From: Thiohalocapsa sp963695445
GTDB lineage: Bacteria > Pseudomonadota > Gammaproteobacteria > Chromatiales > Chromatiaceae
Length of the DNA stretch: 64,000 nucleotides
Direction of reading: 5' to 3'
Assembly: GCA_963695445.1 (NCBI GenBank)
Contig: CAVOGV010000032.1
Coordinates: forward strand, 1 to 64,000
Shown: one piece after another, positions 22,084 through 31,063 of the stretch
Layout: every line of letters starts with the position of its first letter
Position numbering within the stretch: position 1 is the first letter of the stretch
Translations under genes and position numbers: made by a program
The notes under the pieces: generated by a model
The model's database searches: none
Told to the model about the DNA's origin: nothing
The model's input: only the letters and a program-made list of their open reading frames with translations

Positions 22084-22488
22084 TTATAGGAACGCGGTTG
22101 CCAGCAACAGCAGCAGTGCCAATATCCCGATTAGGTCGAAAAGACGATCCCAGCGACGATGTGAACGATGCAGCCGGGCGATTTCCGTATTCAGGTCGCG
22201 ATCGTTTGCGAGATCCGGGTCGATGAATACACGCCGATGCGGGAGTTCGATCGCCTCCGCTACGGCGATGGCGGTGGGTTCGGAGGTGCGATAGATGCGG
22301 GGTTCGAGATCCACCAAATGGCGGCGAAGGGCACTATGGAAGTGCATCAGTGCGGCGTCTAGGTCAGTGAACCGGGACGCATATTTGAGGCTGGTCGGGC
22401 GATCCGCGGGTAGGACGTCCGTCCCGCGCAGGCGGATGGTGCCTGGATACGCGGGATTCGTTTCGATAGTCAGGTAGCCGCTGTGCAT
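22084..22488 (-). CDS. Hypothetical tail-anchored protein, 134 aa
   Basis: I do not recognise this family. From the ATG at 22488 the protein begins MHSGYLTIETNPAYPGTIRL and has a soluble domain of about 105 residues. A basic patch (RLHRSHRRWDRLFDL) and a single hydrophobic segment at the very end (IGILALLLLLATAFL) suggest a tail anchor with the domain in the cytoplasm. The frame is also open upstream of this ATG, but that part is low-complexity Arg/Ser sequence over the 18-base repeats and is unlikely to be coding. It is convergent with the Nudix/ThiE gene. Confidence 0.6.
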   Translation of the reverse strand: MHSGYLTIETNPAYPGTIRLRGTDVLPADRPTSLKYASRFTDLDAALMHFHSALRRHLVDLEPRIYRTSEPTAIAVAEAIELPHRRVFIDPDLANDRDLNTEIARLHRSHRRWDRLFDLIGILALLLLLATAFL

Positions 22489-22546
22489 GATGCCACGTTG
22501 GTTGGCGCCCGTCGTAACTGCATAGGCACCAGCCGCCGAGCAGTTT

Positions 22547-22600
22547 CGGCGGCTGTGCGATTGGCGGAGGCTGCGCGATCGACGGCCGCTGTGCGATCGG
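22547..22600. repeat. Three tandem 18-base repeats
   Basis: Three adjoining 18-base units follow the pattern CGGNGGCTGTGCGATCGG: 22547-22564, 22565-22582 and 22583-22600. They lie between two reverse-strand genes, four bases beyond the end of the downstream 62-aa gene. No hairpin with a T-run is formed. Confidence 0.8.
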
Positions 22601-22603
22601 CTC

Positions 22604-22792
22604 CTATGCGGCGATCGGGCGCAACTCCCAATTGCACATTTTGATGAGTTGCGCAATTTCACGAGCGAGCGGAAGAGTCTGATCCGGCTCGAACGTGTCT
22701 CCATATGACCAAGACTTCTCGGCCTGATCCGCCACTTCATGCAGACCTTGACGGCAGAGTTCCCAGACGGCTTTTCTTTGATTCGGTGTCAT
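22604..22792 (-). CDS. Hypothetical 62-aa protein
   Basis: No family is recognised. The protein starts MTPNQRKAVWELCRQGLHEV and ends MCNWELRPIAA. Composition is ordinary for a soluble helical protein (balanced charges, three Trp). The start has GAGG about nine bases upstream on the reverse strand, which supports it as a real gene. It is followed by the 18-base tandem repeats and by the tail-anchored gene on the same strand, so the two may share a transcript. Confidence 0.55.
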   Translation of the reverse strand: MTPNQRKAVWELCRQGLHEVADQAEKSWSYGDTFEPDQTLPLAREIAQLIKMCNWELRPIAA

Positions 22793-23068
22793 TTCGTTAG
22801 CCTCGAAATCAACAGCTTCGGCCGCACCGGATCGCTGTAGATTTGTCTGTTATGTCCCAAGTTTCTGATTGATAATCAGAGTATTAGCCGATTCTTGTCT
22901 TTGGTTTGCGCAAGTGCGAAAACGCAACATGACGGAACCGATCCACAGCTTCAGCATAGCTCAGCAGCCCGGTTTCACAATTGGTAGTTTCCATGTAGCG
23001 TATTCGCGACTTCTGCTGATTTCAGGGCTTCCCTTACGCGGCCCGATGTTGCAAAAATCATCGTTGCA

Positions 23069-23390
23069 TCATCTGCTTATCGGCTGGGTCGAGGCGGCGA
23101 TCGTGGTTGACCTTATGCCGATGCCGTAGGCTGCCGCCGCGACCGCGCTGCAGAGCGCGACGCCCCACAGGGTGTCGATCACAACCATGCTGAGTGGCCA
23201 GTTCGGTAGTGTGGCCATGTTCGTCAATTCGTCGGTGATGTAGGTGAAGAAACCGAAGCCGGCGGCATGCAGTAGTGCCTTCCGCAACGACCGGCGCGTA
23301 AGCGATTGCCGGAAACAAACATACCGAATGGCGCAGGATTTTGGTTCGCCTTCAAGGAGCGACACCGAAGGCGGGCGAAAAGACAAGTCA
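23069..23390 (-). pseudogene. Decayed DUF2177 membrane protein
   Basis: The C-terminal half of a DUF2177 family inner-membrane protein is readable: SLRKALLHAAGFGFFTYI, then TDELTNMATLPNWPLSMVVI and DTLWGVALCSAVAAAAYGIG. Upstream the frame breaks at least once near 23305; FVFPAIAYA can be joined only by shifting frame. The expected N-terminal two membrane helices are not found further upstream. Function of the family is unknown. Given the indels in this window, some of the damage may be sequence error, but the missing N-terminus argues for real decay. The 276 bases before it (22793-23068) hold nothing I can identify. Confidence 0.55.
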
Positions 23391-23484
23391 GGCGGTATGG
23401 TAGTTGACAGAAATCGCCTAGTCCCGGCATCACCGCGAAGAGTCGTGCGCCCGTCGGCGAGTGTTCGGTTTCTATTGCAACAAC

Positions 23485-23705
23485 ATGGGAGCTTCATCTC
23501 TTGATATCACCCGATCGCTATTATTTGGACCGTGACTGCCCTTGGTGCGGCGAAAGGCTTGGAGATGACGATCGATTGCAGCGCCGGAGACCAGGACTAT
23601 ATTGAGGATTGTCAGATCTGCTGCGCGCCGATCTTGGTGACGGTCAGGATGAGTCAGTACGACCCGACGTTGCCGGACGTTTGGCTGTGCAGAGAGGGCG
23701 ATTAA
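23485..23705 (+). CDS. CPXCG cysteine-rich protein (frameshifted)
   Basis: A small protein with the motif CPWCGERLEMTIDCSAGDQ, then DYIEDCQICCAPILVTVRM, ending VWLCREGD. This matches the CPXCG cysteine-rich family of about 65 residues, probably zinc-binding through the CPxC and CxxCC motifs; its function is not known. To read it, one extra G near 23565 (CTTGGAGATG) must be removed, and a second indel near 23530 is needed to join the ATG at 23485 (MGASSLDITRSLL). The stop is TAA at 23703. It is too broken to appear as a long open frame. The motif part is certain; the start is a guess. Confidence 0.72.
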
Positions 23706-23712
23706 GTGATCG

Positions 23713-23886
23713 ATGTCAAAGTTGCCCAGCCATCGTCTGTGTGGGCCGTTTACGGACTCTATAATTCTGAAGAATAGGTCCAGAGTCCTTGACATTTTAA
23801 TTATTCGGATTAGATTAGCGCCCAAGCAACTCATGATGGGCGTTGGCATTGGTGTCGTCATACTCCTGATCGCGGACCCGACCTGA
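23713..23886 (+). CDS. Possible small membrane protein, 57 aa
   Basis: A short frame begins ATG 23713, eight bases after the CPXCG gene, with MSKLPSHRLCGPFTDSIILK and ends in a hydrophobic stretch LMMGVGIGVVILLIADPT. There is no clear ribosome site, and the surrounding DNA is more AT-rich than the window average, so open frames are less likely by chance than in GC-rich DNA. No family is recognised. The remaining bases to 24028 show nothing else. Confidence 0.3.
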   Translation: MSKLPSHRLCGPFTDSIILKNRSRVLDILIIRIRLAPKQLMMGVGIGVVILLIADPT

Positions 23887-24028
23887 TGTTCGCATCCGTT
23901 GCCTGCGATCTGTGGTCCCTGCCGGCGGTATCGCTTGGCGATCGCGTCACTCTGCTCGTGACTTGCTTCGTATCTTTTGTTGGCGGCTAAGCCGCTAACC
24001 TTACTTCGATTGTTGCCTGGAGGCATTC

Positions 24029-24431
24029 GTGGAATATCAGAATCTTAGTGTCGAAGAGTTGCAGAGCCAACTCCATCAGGTCGAGCAGAGCAGGGTTGAT
24101 CTGGAAAAGGCTTTGTATCAGCGTTGGCACGAGGCCAAGTCCGAATTGGCGCAGGAAATCAGGGAAATGATCGAGCAGCGAGGCTACGACGTCGATGAAA
24201 TCATGGCCCTAGTTGTCCCGCGACGTCGTCGCGCCGCGGCGTGCCAAAAAGTCTGGATCCAACAGGAGCTATACCCGCTACGTCGATCCTGAGAATCCGA
24301 ACAATGTTTACATCCGCGGCGTTCTTCCGCGTTGGATGAAGGAGAAGATGGCGGCGCAAGGCTACGATCCCTCGGCTAAGCCCGACCGGGAGGCATTCAA
24401 GTCCAACTACCTGCAGGCGGTTCAGGACTGA
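24029..24431 (+). CDS. hns: H-NS family nucleoid protein (frameshifted)
   Basis: A nucleoid-associated protein of the H-NS histone-like family. The N-terminal oligomerisation part starts MEYQNLSVEELQSQLHQVEQ and is coiled coil for about 60 residues. After a shift near 24235 comes AKKSGSNRSYTRYVDPENP and RGVLPRWMKEKMAAQGYDP. The YxDPENP core and the basic loop form the DNA-binding domain; the loop reads NNVYIRGVLPRW in place of the common TWSGRGRxPxW, so the AT-hook-like RGR is not conserved. Repaired length is about 133 residues. Such proteins silence AT-rich acquired DNA. It overlaps the convergent CbiX-like gene by ten bases. Confidence 0.78.
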
Positions 24432-25352
24432 GGCAACTGCGCTCGCCGGCTCTCATGCTGCACTGATCGGCCTGGGAACCTGTTTTGCCTCGGTCGGCGA
24501 GCCAACTGGCGTCGTATCTGCTGCTGCTTGATCACAACTCTCGATCTCGCTGCTTCGATGCGGTCGCTTAGAATTTCCTCAAACAACGGATGTTCGCCGA
24601 TCAGCGGCGAAGCCACTGCCCGAAAGCCTGGGTACCGATCCATGGCCTCGCGGGCGATATCGTCGATGTCGCCCCCAGGCCCGGCGTGTCGGCCCGGTGA
24701 AATGAACTGCATTGCTAGAATCGTTTGCTCCGCTTGTCTGCGCGGCAGTCGCGAGGGCGTGCTCGAGGAGTTCTCCGTTGAAATCGTATTGACGGTCCTC
24801 GCGGCGTTCCATCACTGCTTCCGCGACTGTTGCAATACCGCTGAACCGCAATCTGAGCATGGCCGCCAGCCACGTCCTGACGGCAGTCACCGCTGCGACT
24901 GGGGAGCCGTGGTCTACGAGCAGGATACGGGCCGGCGTCATCTGCTGTGCTTGCATGACGTCGCGCACGTTTGCCTCCAGGATGTCGACGAGACGCGGTT
25001 CACCGCTCGGTAATGGGCACAGCACCGGCGCGACGTCAATTTCCAGCGCCCCTACCTCTGCTTCGAGGCGCGAGACAACCTCTGGCAGGAATACGTCGAT
25101 GGCACGGCTGGGGCCGAAGAAGAGGGGCACGATCACGAACTTCCGCTCGCCTTCGTCGATCTGCCGCCGCAGAAACGGCTCAATCGTCTCCGCCGGTCTG
25201 CCATCGAGCAATGCGGCCGGGATGCTGGATGAATGCAGCATTGAAACGGCGTGCACGTCCTCTCCCTTGCGGCGGGTCAGGGCCGCGGCGAGACGCCGGA
25301 GATTCCTTGTGGCCTCGGGCCGTTTCGAGCCATTGTCGAGCAGGATGATCAT
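24422..25352 (-). CDS. CbiX-like sirohydrochlorin chelatase (frameshifted)
   Basis: A two-domain protein of the CbiX chelatase family (metal insertion into sirohydrochlorin for siroheme or cobalamin). The start ATG at 25352 gives MIILLDNGSKRPEATRNLRR; the second domain starts ARILLVDHGSPVAAVTAVR. The DNGS/DHGSP pair is typical of the long CbiX-like subgroup rather than of classical HGS chelatases. A shift near 24715 links the LATAAQ region to ILAMQFISPGRHAGPGGDID and a C-terminal LIGEHPLFEEILSDRIE. Repaired length is about 309 residues. The metal and exact substrate cannot be told from sequence. Confidence 0.78.
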
Positions 25353-25507
25353 TGAGTGTCCTGAGGCATTCTTGAGTGAAGTAAGGTCGGCCGTAGACGT
25401 GCTTGGCGTATTGATGCACTGACAGCGGCCGACGCGGCAGTTGCGTCCGTACTCAGTCGGCCTGCGATGGGTTGCGCCGCGGGTCTGGGGCGCCCGCGGC
25501 TTGCCGG

Positions 25508-26167
25508 TCATTCGCTCGCGATGTCGATCATGACCTCGTTTCGGCGCAGGAAGCCGGGCGTGAACGGGTCGTTGTAGTAGGCATACACTGGGGCGCCGGC
25601 AGGTTTCAGTCCACGCGTGTCCATCCATTGCCGCAACGCCTGTTCCTGTTCGGCGATCAGGGCGTCGGTGGTTCTGCCGCTGAAGCGAACCGCAGCGACG
25701 CGCCGGGCGGGGATCTCAGTCAACTGCAGATCCTTGCCCGCGGGGGCGGGGAGGTCGGCGAGCCGGTATTGCGACGGCATGATGAATCGGATCGCCCAGG
25801 TCTCGTCGTCCGTGCGCGTCTGGGTCACCGGTGCGGTCATCGCGATGCGCGCATCCGGCGCGAGGGCCTGCTGCACGACTGGTGCCGTCATCGCAATGCG
25901 TTCGCCGTCGTCGTCGCTGGCGCGCTCCTTGGCGAAGATGTAGCGGGCGAGGGGGCCGAACCCGGCGCTCAGCCCCTGCTGCCGGCTGCCCTCGCGCCGA
26001 ACCTCGGCGACCACCAGGGTTGGATAGTCACGGAGCTCGAACGGCTCCTGCTGCTCCACCACGCGATAGGCCGGCTGCTCGACGTTTTGGATCACGTAGA
26101 CGAACACCAGCAGGCCGACGATGGCGAGCAGCGCGAGGCCGCCGAGCACGATCACGATGAGTTTCAA
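25508..26167 (-). CDS. SOUL family heme-binding protein, membrane anchored
   Basis: 219 residues with an N-terminal membrane segment (LIVIVLGGLALLAIVGLLVF) and a SOUL domain starting PAYRVVEQQEPFELRDYP. The typical IAMTAPV motif is present twice, 16 residues apart (ERIAMTAPVVQQ and ARIAMTAPVTQ), followed by FIMPSQYRLADLP and VYAYYNDPFTPGFLRRNEV. SOUL proteins bind heme or related ligands; in bacteria their role is largely unknown. The start overlaps the end of the upstream propeller gene by four bases, so the two are probably co-translated and may form one envelope system. Confidence 0.88.
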   Translation of the reverse strand: MKLIVIVLGGLALLAIVGLLVFVYVIQNVEQPAYRVVEQQEPFELRDYPTLVVAEVRREGSRQQGLSAGFGPLARYIFAKERASDDDGERIAMTAPVVQQALAPDARIAMTAPVTQTRTDDETWAIRFIMPSQYRLADLPAPAGKDLQLTEIPARRVAAVRFSGRTTDALIAEQEQALRQWMDTRGLKPAGAPVYAYYNDPFTPGFLRRNEVMIDIASE

Positions 26168-27252
26168 GCGGACGCCTCCCTGGGGGTTCCGTCCGGCTCG
26201 CGGCCAGGGAACATCCAGCCCCCGAGCAGGATCAGCAGGACGCCAGCGATCGAGATCCAGTACCAGCCGGGAAAGCCGGCCGGTCCGTAACGATAGACCG
26301 AGCCGGCGCTGAACAGGATGCCGTCGTCATAGGGCAAGATCCAGCTGATGCCGAAACGGACATGATCCGGCGGCGCTTCGATCAGGCTAGCGTAGGCCAG
26401 CGCCTCGATGCCGTCCGCGTCTTCGGCGAGGTCCGCGCGGTAGAGCCCCTTGTCGCTGCCGATCCAAAGTCGGTCAGCGCCGGCCGCGCCATCCGTTGCC
26501 TGCGTATCCGCGACAAGCAGCAACGACAGCGCGCGGCTCTTCTCGAGACCTGTCTTCAAGGATCGCCAGGGCTGGAATGGTGCGTCCTGCCAGTAGAGGC
26601 CGCGATCGGTCCCGGCTAGCAGGCGGCCGGCCTCGGTCACCGCAAAGGTGAAGACGTAGGCGTCGTCCGGCAGTCCGTCTCGGTTTGGCAGCCAGTCCAG
26701 CAGGGCATCGTCGCGGGCGCTGTAGACGCCGTCGCCGACGGTGCCCGCGTGCACATAGGTCGCGCCATCGCTCGCCTGCCGTTCGAGGCGGTAGACGTTG
26801 ACATCTGGCAGCGCCTGCTGCCAGTTGCCCGCGCCTTGAATCCAGAGGCCCTCGCCGGTGGCCACCACCAGGCCGTCGTCGGTGGCGATCTCGTCGCTGA
26901 TCCGCATCGTCAGTGGCGGCATCCCTGGGGGTGGATTGACCAGTCCGGCGGCCGTGCCGATCGGACCCTGTGTCGGCTTACCGACCGGCTCCGCGGTCAA
27001 GGCCGTGACCGGCTGCCCGCCGAGGTCCATCGCCACGCGGCCCCATTGGCCTTCGATTAGACGCCAGATCTCACCGTCCTGCGTGCCCGCCAGCACCGAG
27101 CCGTTGCCGCCTGGTGCAAGGTCGGTGACGTGGCCCGCGCTTGGCAGGTCGATGCGGCTCACTCGCTCGCCGCCGGGCAACAACGGGCCCGCGATTAACA
27201 GGGCTAGACCCAGGCCGGCGATGCCGAGGGCGATGCTGCGTGTGGTCTTCAT
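26164..27252 (-). CDS. Membrane-anchored beta-propeller-like protein
   Basis: 362 residues from the ATG at 27252. It has an N-terminal membrane or signal segment (SIALGIAGLGLALLIAGPLL), then repeated blade-like units with the pattern hydrophobic-GTxxGhY/W, for example GSVLAGTQDGEIWRL, LVVATGEGLWIQ, YVHAGTVGDGVYSA, RLLAGTDRGLYWQ and RLWIGSDKGLYRA. At the C-terminus comes a second membrane segment (YWISIAGVLLILLGGWMFPG). This resembles the ligand-sensing or photosystem-assembly (Ycf48-like) propellers, but I cannot assign a named family. The bulk should be periplasmic. It overlaps the SOUL gene by four bases. Confidence 0.75.
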   Translation of the reverse strand: MKTTRSIALGIAGLGLALLIAGPLLPGGERVSRIDLPSAGHVTDLAPGGNGSVLAGTQDGEIWRLIEGQWGRVAMDLGGQPVTALTAEPVGKPTQGPIGTAAGLVNPPPGMPPLTMRISDEIATDDGLVVATGEGLWIQGAGNWQQALPDVNVYRLERQASDGATYVHAGTVGDGVYSARDDALLDWLPNRDGLPDDAYVFTFAVTEAGRLLAGTDRGLYWQDAPFQPWRSLKTGLEKSRALSLLLVADTQATDGAAGADRLWIGSDKGLYRADLAEDADGIEALAYASLIEAPPDHVRFGISWILPYDDGILFSAGSVYRYGPAGFPGWYWISIAGVLLILLGGWMFPGREPDGTPREASA

Positions 27253-27436
27253 CGTGATCCTGATCCTCTCGTGGTGACTTTTTGGTGACGACGGGCTTGG
27301 CGACAAGCGTGGGTGGTTCGGCGGATCTTGCCCGTGCTGCACTGCATGTATCGATCATGCGCGCCCGAGGCAAGCCCGGCCGGCTCTGCTAGAATCGGCG
27401 ATCACCTCTCCACGTACGACCGAGGAAGCCTCGCCG

Positions 27437-28852
27437 ATGACCGTCCGCACCCGCTTCGCCCCCTCGCCGACCGGCTACCTGCATGTCGGCGGCGCCCGCA
27501 CGGCCCTGTTTTGTTATCTGTTTGCCCGCAAGCACGGCGGGCAGTTCGTGCTGCGCATCGAGGACACGGATCTGGAGCGCTCCACCGCCGAGTCGGTCAA
27601 CGCGATCATGGAGGGAATGACCTGGCTCGGGCTCGACTATGACGAGGGACCGTTCTTCCAGACCGAGCGCTTCGACCGCTACCACGCCGTGATCGACGAG
27701 CTGCTGGAGAAGGGGCTCGCCTATCGCTGCGATTGTCCCAAAGAACGCCTGGAGCGAGTCCGCGACACGCAGATGGCGGCCAAGGTCAAGCCGCGCTATG
27801 ACGGTCATTGCCGCGGTCGTGAGATCGACCCGGAACAACCCCACGTCATCCGCTTCAAGAATCCCGCCGATGGCGTCGTGGTGGTCGACGATCTGATCCG
27901 CGGTCGGGTCGTGTTTGCCAATGCCGAACTCGACGACCTGATCATCCGCCGCAGCGACGGCTCGCCCACCTACAATCTCACCGTGGTGGTGGACGACTCC
28001 GATATGGGGATCACCCATGTCATTCGCGGCGACGACCACGTCAACAACACCCCGCGTCAGATGAATATCCTCAAGGCCATGGGCAAGGAGCCCCCGCGCT
28101 ACGCGCATGTGCCCATGATCCTCGGCGATGACGGCGCGCGCCTGTCGAAGCGCCACGGCGCCGTCAGCGTCGTCTCCTATCGGGATCAGGGCTATCTGCC
28201 GGAGGCGCTGCTCAACTACCTGGTGCGGTTGGGCTGGTCCCACGGCGATCAGGAGGTGTTTTCGATCGAGGAGATGATCGCGCTGTTCGACATCAGCGCC
28301 GTCAATAAGGCTGCTGCCGCCTTCAACACCGACAAGCTCGACTGGCTCAATCAGCACTACATCCAACATGGCGACCCGAAGCACATCGCGCGTCTGCTCA
28401 GTCCGCACATGGGCCACATCGGCATCGACCCCGCCGACGGCCCCGACCTGGTGGACGTGGTCGCCGCCCAAGGCGCACGTGCCAAGACCCTGGTCGAGCT
28501 GGCCGACATCAGCGCCTTCTGTTATCGCGATTTCGACGCCTACGAGCCCGCCGCGGCCAAGAAGCATTTGCGCTCCGTGGCCCGCGAGCCCCTGACCCGG
28601 GCGCGTGCCGCCTTCGAGATGCTGGCGCTGGAAGACTGGCAGCCGGAGATGTTGCACCACGTGGTGGAGCAGGTCGCGGCGGAGCTGGAGCTAAACATGG
28701 GCAAGGTCGCGCAGCCGCTGCGGGTCGCCGTGGTCGGCCGCGCCGCCTCGCCTGGCATCGACGTGACGCTGCAGCTGGTGGGCAAGGATGCGACCCTGCG
28801 ACGCATCGACAAGGCCTTGGCCTTTATCGCCAGCCGCGAGGCGCAAGCCTGA
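27437..28852 (+). CDS. gltX: Glutamyl-tRNA synthetase
   Basis: GltX charges tRNA-Glu. The frame is intact, 471 residues, the normal length. The HIGH-type motif is in FAPSPTGYLHVGGARTAL and the KMSKS-type motif is RLSKRHGAVSV. The binding stretch RIEDTDLERSTAES and the C-terminal anticodon domain (TLRRIDKALAFIASREAQA) are present. TAGAAT at 27388 is a possible -10 box, but no good -35 is seen. It is divergent from the propeller/SOUL pair. Confidence 0.98.
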   Translation: MTVRTRFAPSPTGYLHVGGARTALFCYLFARKHGGQFVLRIEDTDLERSTAESVNAIMEGMTWLGLDYDEGPFFQTERFDRYHAVIDELLEKGLAYRCDCPKERLERVRDTQMAAKVKPRYDGHCRGREIDPEQPHVIRFKNPADGVVVVDDLIRGRVVFANAELDDLIIRRSDGSPTYNLTVVVDDSDMGITHVIRGDDHVNNTPRQMNILKAMGKEPPRYAHVPMILGDDGARLSKRHGAVSVVSYRDQGYLPEALLNYLVRLGWSHGDQEVFSIEEMIALFDISAVNKAAAAFNTDKLDWLNQHYIQHGDPKHIARLLSPHMGHIGIDPADGPDLVDVVAAQGARAKTLVELADISAFCYRDFDAYEPAAAKKHLRSVAREPLTRARAAFEMLALEDWQPEMLHHVVEQVAAELELNMGKVAQPLRVAVVGRAASPGIDVTLQLVGKDATLRRIDKALAFIASREAQA

Positions 28853-28876
28853 CGGCAACAAGAAAAGCCAATCGCC

Positions 28877-29884
28877 ATGCACGATATCGAAGGCTCCGCC
28901 CTGCGCAGTGATGCCGCCGAAGACCTGATTCAGGCCGAGTTTCAGGCGCTCCGGCGCCGTATCGGTCGGCAGATTTTGGGGCAGCAAGCGCTGGTCGATC
29001 GGCTGCTGATCGCGTTGCTCGGCGATGGCCATCTGTTGGTGGAAGGTGCCCCCGGCGTTGCAAAGACCAGTGCCGTCAAGGCCCTGGCCGCGGGGCTGGA
29101 GGCCGACTTTCACCGCGTCCAGTTCACGCCCGACCTGTTGCCGGCGGACCTGACCGGCACCGAGATCTACCGTCCCGACGACGGCAGCTTCCGGTTTGAT
29201 CGCGGCCCCATTTTTCACAACCTGGTGCTGGCCGACGAGGTCAATCGAGCGCCGGCCAAGGTGCAGTCCGCGCTGCTAGAGGCCATGGGTGAGCGGCAGG
29301 TGACGGTGGGGCGTGCCACCTTCGCGTTGCCGCAACTGTTCCTGGTCATGGCGACGCAGAATCCGATCGAGCAGGAGGGGACCTACCCGCTGCCGGAGGC
29401 GCAGCTTGATCGTTTTCTGATGCATGTGCGCGTCGGCTATCCGGAGTTCGAGACCGAAAAGGCGATCTTGGCGCTGAACCGCGGTGAGTCCCTCGGTACA
29501 GGGGCCGCCGCGCCGACGCGACGCGTGTCCCAGTCACAGGTGTTCGAGGCCCGGCGGCGCGTGCTGCAGCTGTACATGGCGCCGGAGCTGGAGGACTACA
29601 TCGTGCACCTGGTGCTGGCGACCCGTGAACCAGGCAACTACAGCGCGTCGCTGGAGGGCTGGTTGCGCTTCGGCGCCAGTCCGCGTGCCACGCTGGCGCT
29701 GGACCGCTGTGCCCGTGCCCGTGCCTGGCTCGGAGAGCGTGACTTCGTGACTCCCGAAGACGTGCAGAGCGTTGCCCCGGACTGTCTGCGCCACCGGCTG
29801 CTGCTGGACTATGAGGCCGAGGCCGAGGGTCGCTCCGTCGACGGCTTTATCGAGGCATTGCTGAGCCGGGTGCCAGTCCCCTGA
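28877..29884 (+). CDS. MoxR-type AAA+ ATPase
   Basis: A 335-residue MoxR family ATPase, thought to act as a chaperone for VWA-domain proteins encoded next to it. Walker A is GAPGVAKTSAVKALA, Walker B is LVLADEVNRAPAKVQSALLE, sensor 1 is FLVMATQNPIEQEGTYPLPE, followed by AQLDRFLMHVRVGYP. It starts 24 bases after gltX and leads the moxR-DUF58-DUF4381-batA-batB-batD locus. Frame intact. Confidence 0.93.
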   Translation: MHDIEGSALRSDAAEDLIQAEFQALRRRIGRQILGQQALVDRLLIALLGDGHLLVEGAPGVAKTSAVKALAAGLEADFHRVQFTPDLLPADLTGTEIYRPDDGSFRFDRGPIFHNLVLADEVNRAPAKVQSALLEAMGERQVTVGRATFALPQLFLVMATQNPIEQEGTYPLPEAQLDRFLMHVRVGYPEFETEKAILALNRGESLGTGAAAPTRRVSQSQVFEARRRVLQLYMAPELEDYIVHLVLATREPGNYSASLEGWLRFGASPRATLALDRCARARAWLGERDFVTPEDVQSVAPDCLRHRLLLDYEAEAEGRSVDGFIEALLSRVPVP

Positions 29885-29975
29885 CGGTCTAATAGCCCCT
29901 GAGGCGGTCCAACCGTCCCCCGATGCCGGCCCAATGGTTCCCTGATGGTTTGGACGATAGGCATGCGCGGGCTCG

Positions 29976-30078
29976 CTTCTTCGGCCCTTGGTCCTCGGCG
30001 CTTGGCCCTCCGGACGACAAGCCCGTTGTTGCCATCAAGCTTGACGCATTTGCAGGCATTTCCTGCCCCCACGCGATT
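29976..30078 (-). repeat. Dispersed palindromic repeat, copy B (moxR-DUF58 gap)
   Basis: The arm CGGCCCTTGGTCCTCGGCGC followed by TTGGCCCTC (about 29981-30009) and the next 60 bases match copy C near 41.2 kb on the opposite strand. In reverse complement both have TTGCA, then GCAACAACG, then the GGGC(C/T)(A/G)AGCGCC arm. The second arm is not found here, so this is a partial copy. The gap between moxR and the DUF58 gene is 205 bases. Confidence 0.55.
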
Positions 30079-30089
30079 CGCTTGAGCCT

Positions 30090-31063
30090 ATGTCAGCCGA
30101 TACCGCCGGGTCCATGGACAGTGCTACACGGGGACGAGCGGTTTCGCTGACGATCCCTGGTAGCCGCCCGCGGCGAGGCCCGTCGGCTCGGTCTTGGTGC
30201 GGGCGGACGTGTCTTCTCCACCCGCGCCGGCGGTCACCTGTCGCCGTTTCGCGGCCCCGGTGCTGAATACGACGAGTCCCGTGTCTACGTGCCCGGCGAT
30301 GATCCGCGCCATATGGATTGGCGGGTCACGGCGCGTGCCGATCGGGCGCATGTCAAGGTGTTCCGTGACGAGCGTGAGCGACCGCTGTGGCTGCTGGTGG
30401 ATCAAGGACCCAGCATGCGGTTCGGCACCCGCGTTGCGTTCAAGTCGGTGATTGCGGCGCAGGCGGCAGCGTTGCTCGGCTGGGCCGGCGTCGAGCATGG
30501 CGATCGCGTTGGCGGGCTGGTCTTCGACGAGCAGCAGCGCAGTGAGCATCCGCCGGCCGCCCGCCAGCGCGGGACTGTTACCGCTGCTGCGGGCGTTGAC
30601 GCCGGCCCCAACGCGTCAGCGTCATGCGGGCTTTGCCTCCGTTGTCGGCGCCGCCAACCGCCTGCTGGAGTTGGTGCGTCCGGGCAGCCTGGTGTTTGTC
30701 ATTAGCGACTTCGACGGCCTATCGCCGGATGCTGTCGGATGGCTGGCCCGTCTGTGCGAACACAGCGAGGTGGCCCTGGTTTCGGTGCATGACCCGCTCG
30801 AGGAGCAGGCGCCACCGCCGGGGCGCTATGCCGTGCTCGATGGTCTCGCCGGCCGGCTGTTGCTGGATACCCGCAGCGCCGGCCGGCGTGCCGCCTACGA
30901 GAGTGGCTTTCAGCGTCGGCGTGCGCTGCTGGAGGCATTGGCGCGGCGCTATGCTGCCCATCTGCTGAGTTTGCGCACGGATCGCCCCGTGGGTACCGAG
31001 CTCGCACGCGGCCTGGGCCAGCGCGCTACCCAGCGGCACCGTGCGACGAGCACACGCCGATGA
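30090..31063 (+). CDS. DUF58 protein of the Bat/MoxR locus (frameshifted)
   Basis: A DUF58 protein, a regular partner of MoxR ATPases. The start ATG 30090 reads MSADTAGSMDSATRGRAVSL. A shift near 30150 leads to ARRLGLGAGGRVFSTRAGGH, then the conserved YVPGDDPRHMDWRVTART-like motif (ends VTARADRAH) and RPLWLLVDQGPSMRFGTR, the degenerate VWA start. A second shift near 30578 leads to GLLPLLRALTPAPTRQRH and VFVISDFDGLSPDAVGWLA. Repaired length is about 324 residues. The stop overlaps the DUF4381 start (ATGA). Confidence 0.85.

Noticed and set aside
22869..23129. Forward 86-residue frame over the DUF2177 remnant
   Set aside because: No coding character, and the reverse strand holds the recognisable DUF2177 sequence.
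23472..24026. Reverse 184-residue frame
   Set aside because: It is antisense to the CPXCG gene, whose cysteine motifs on the forward strand are clear.
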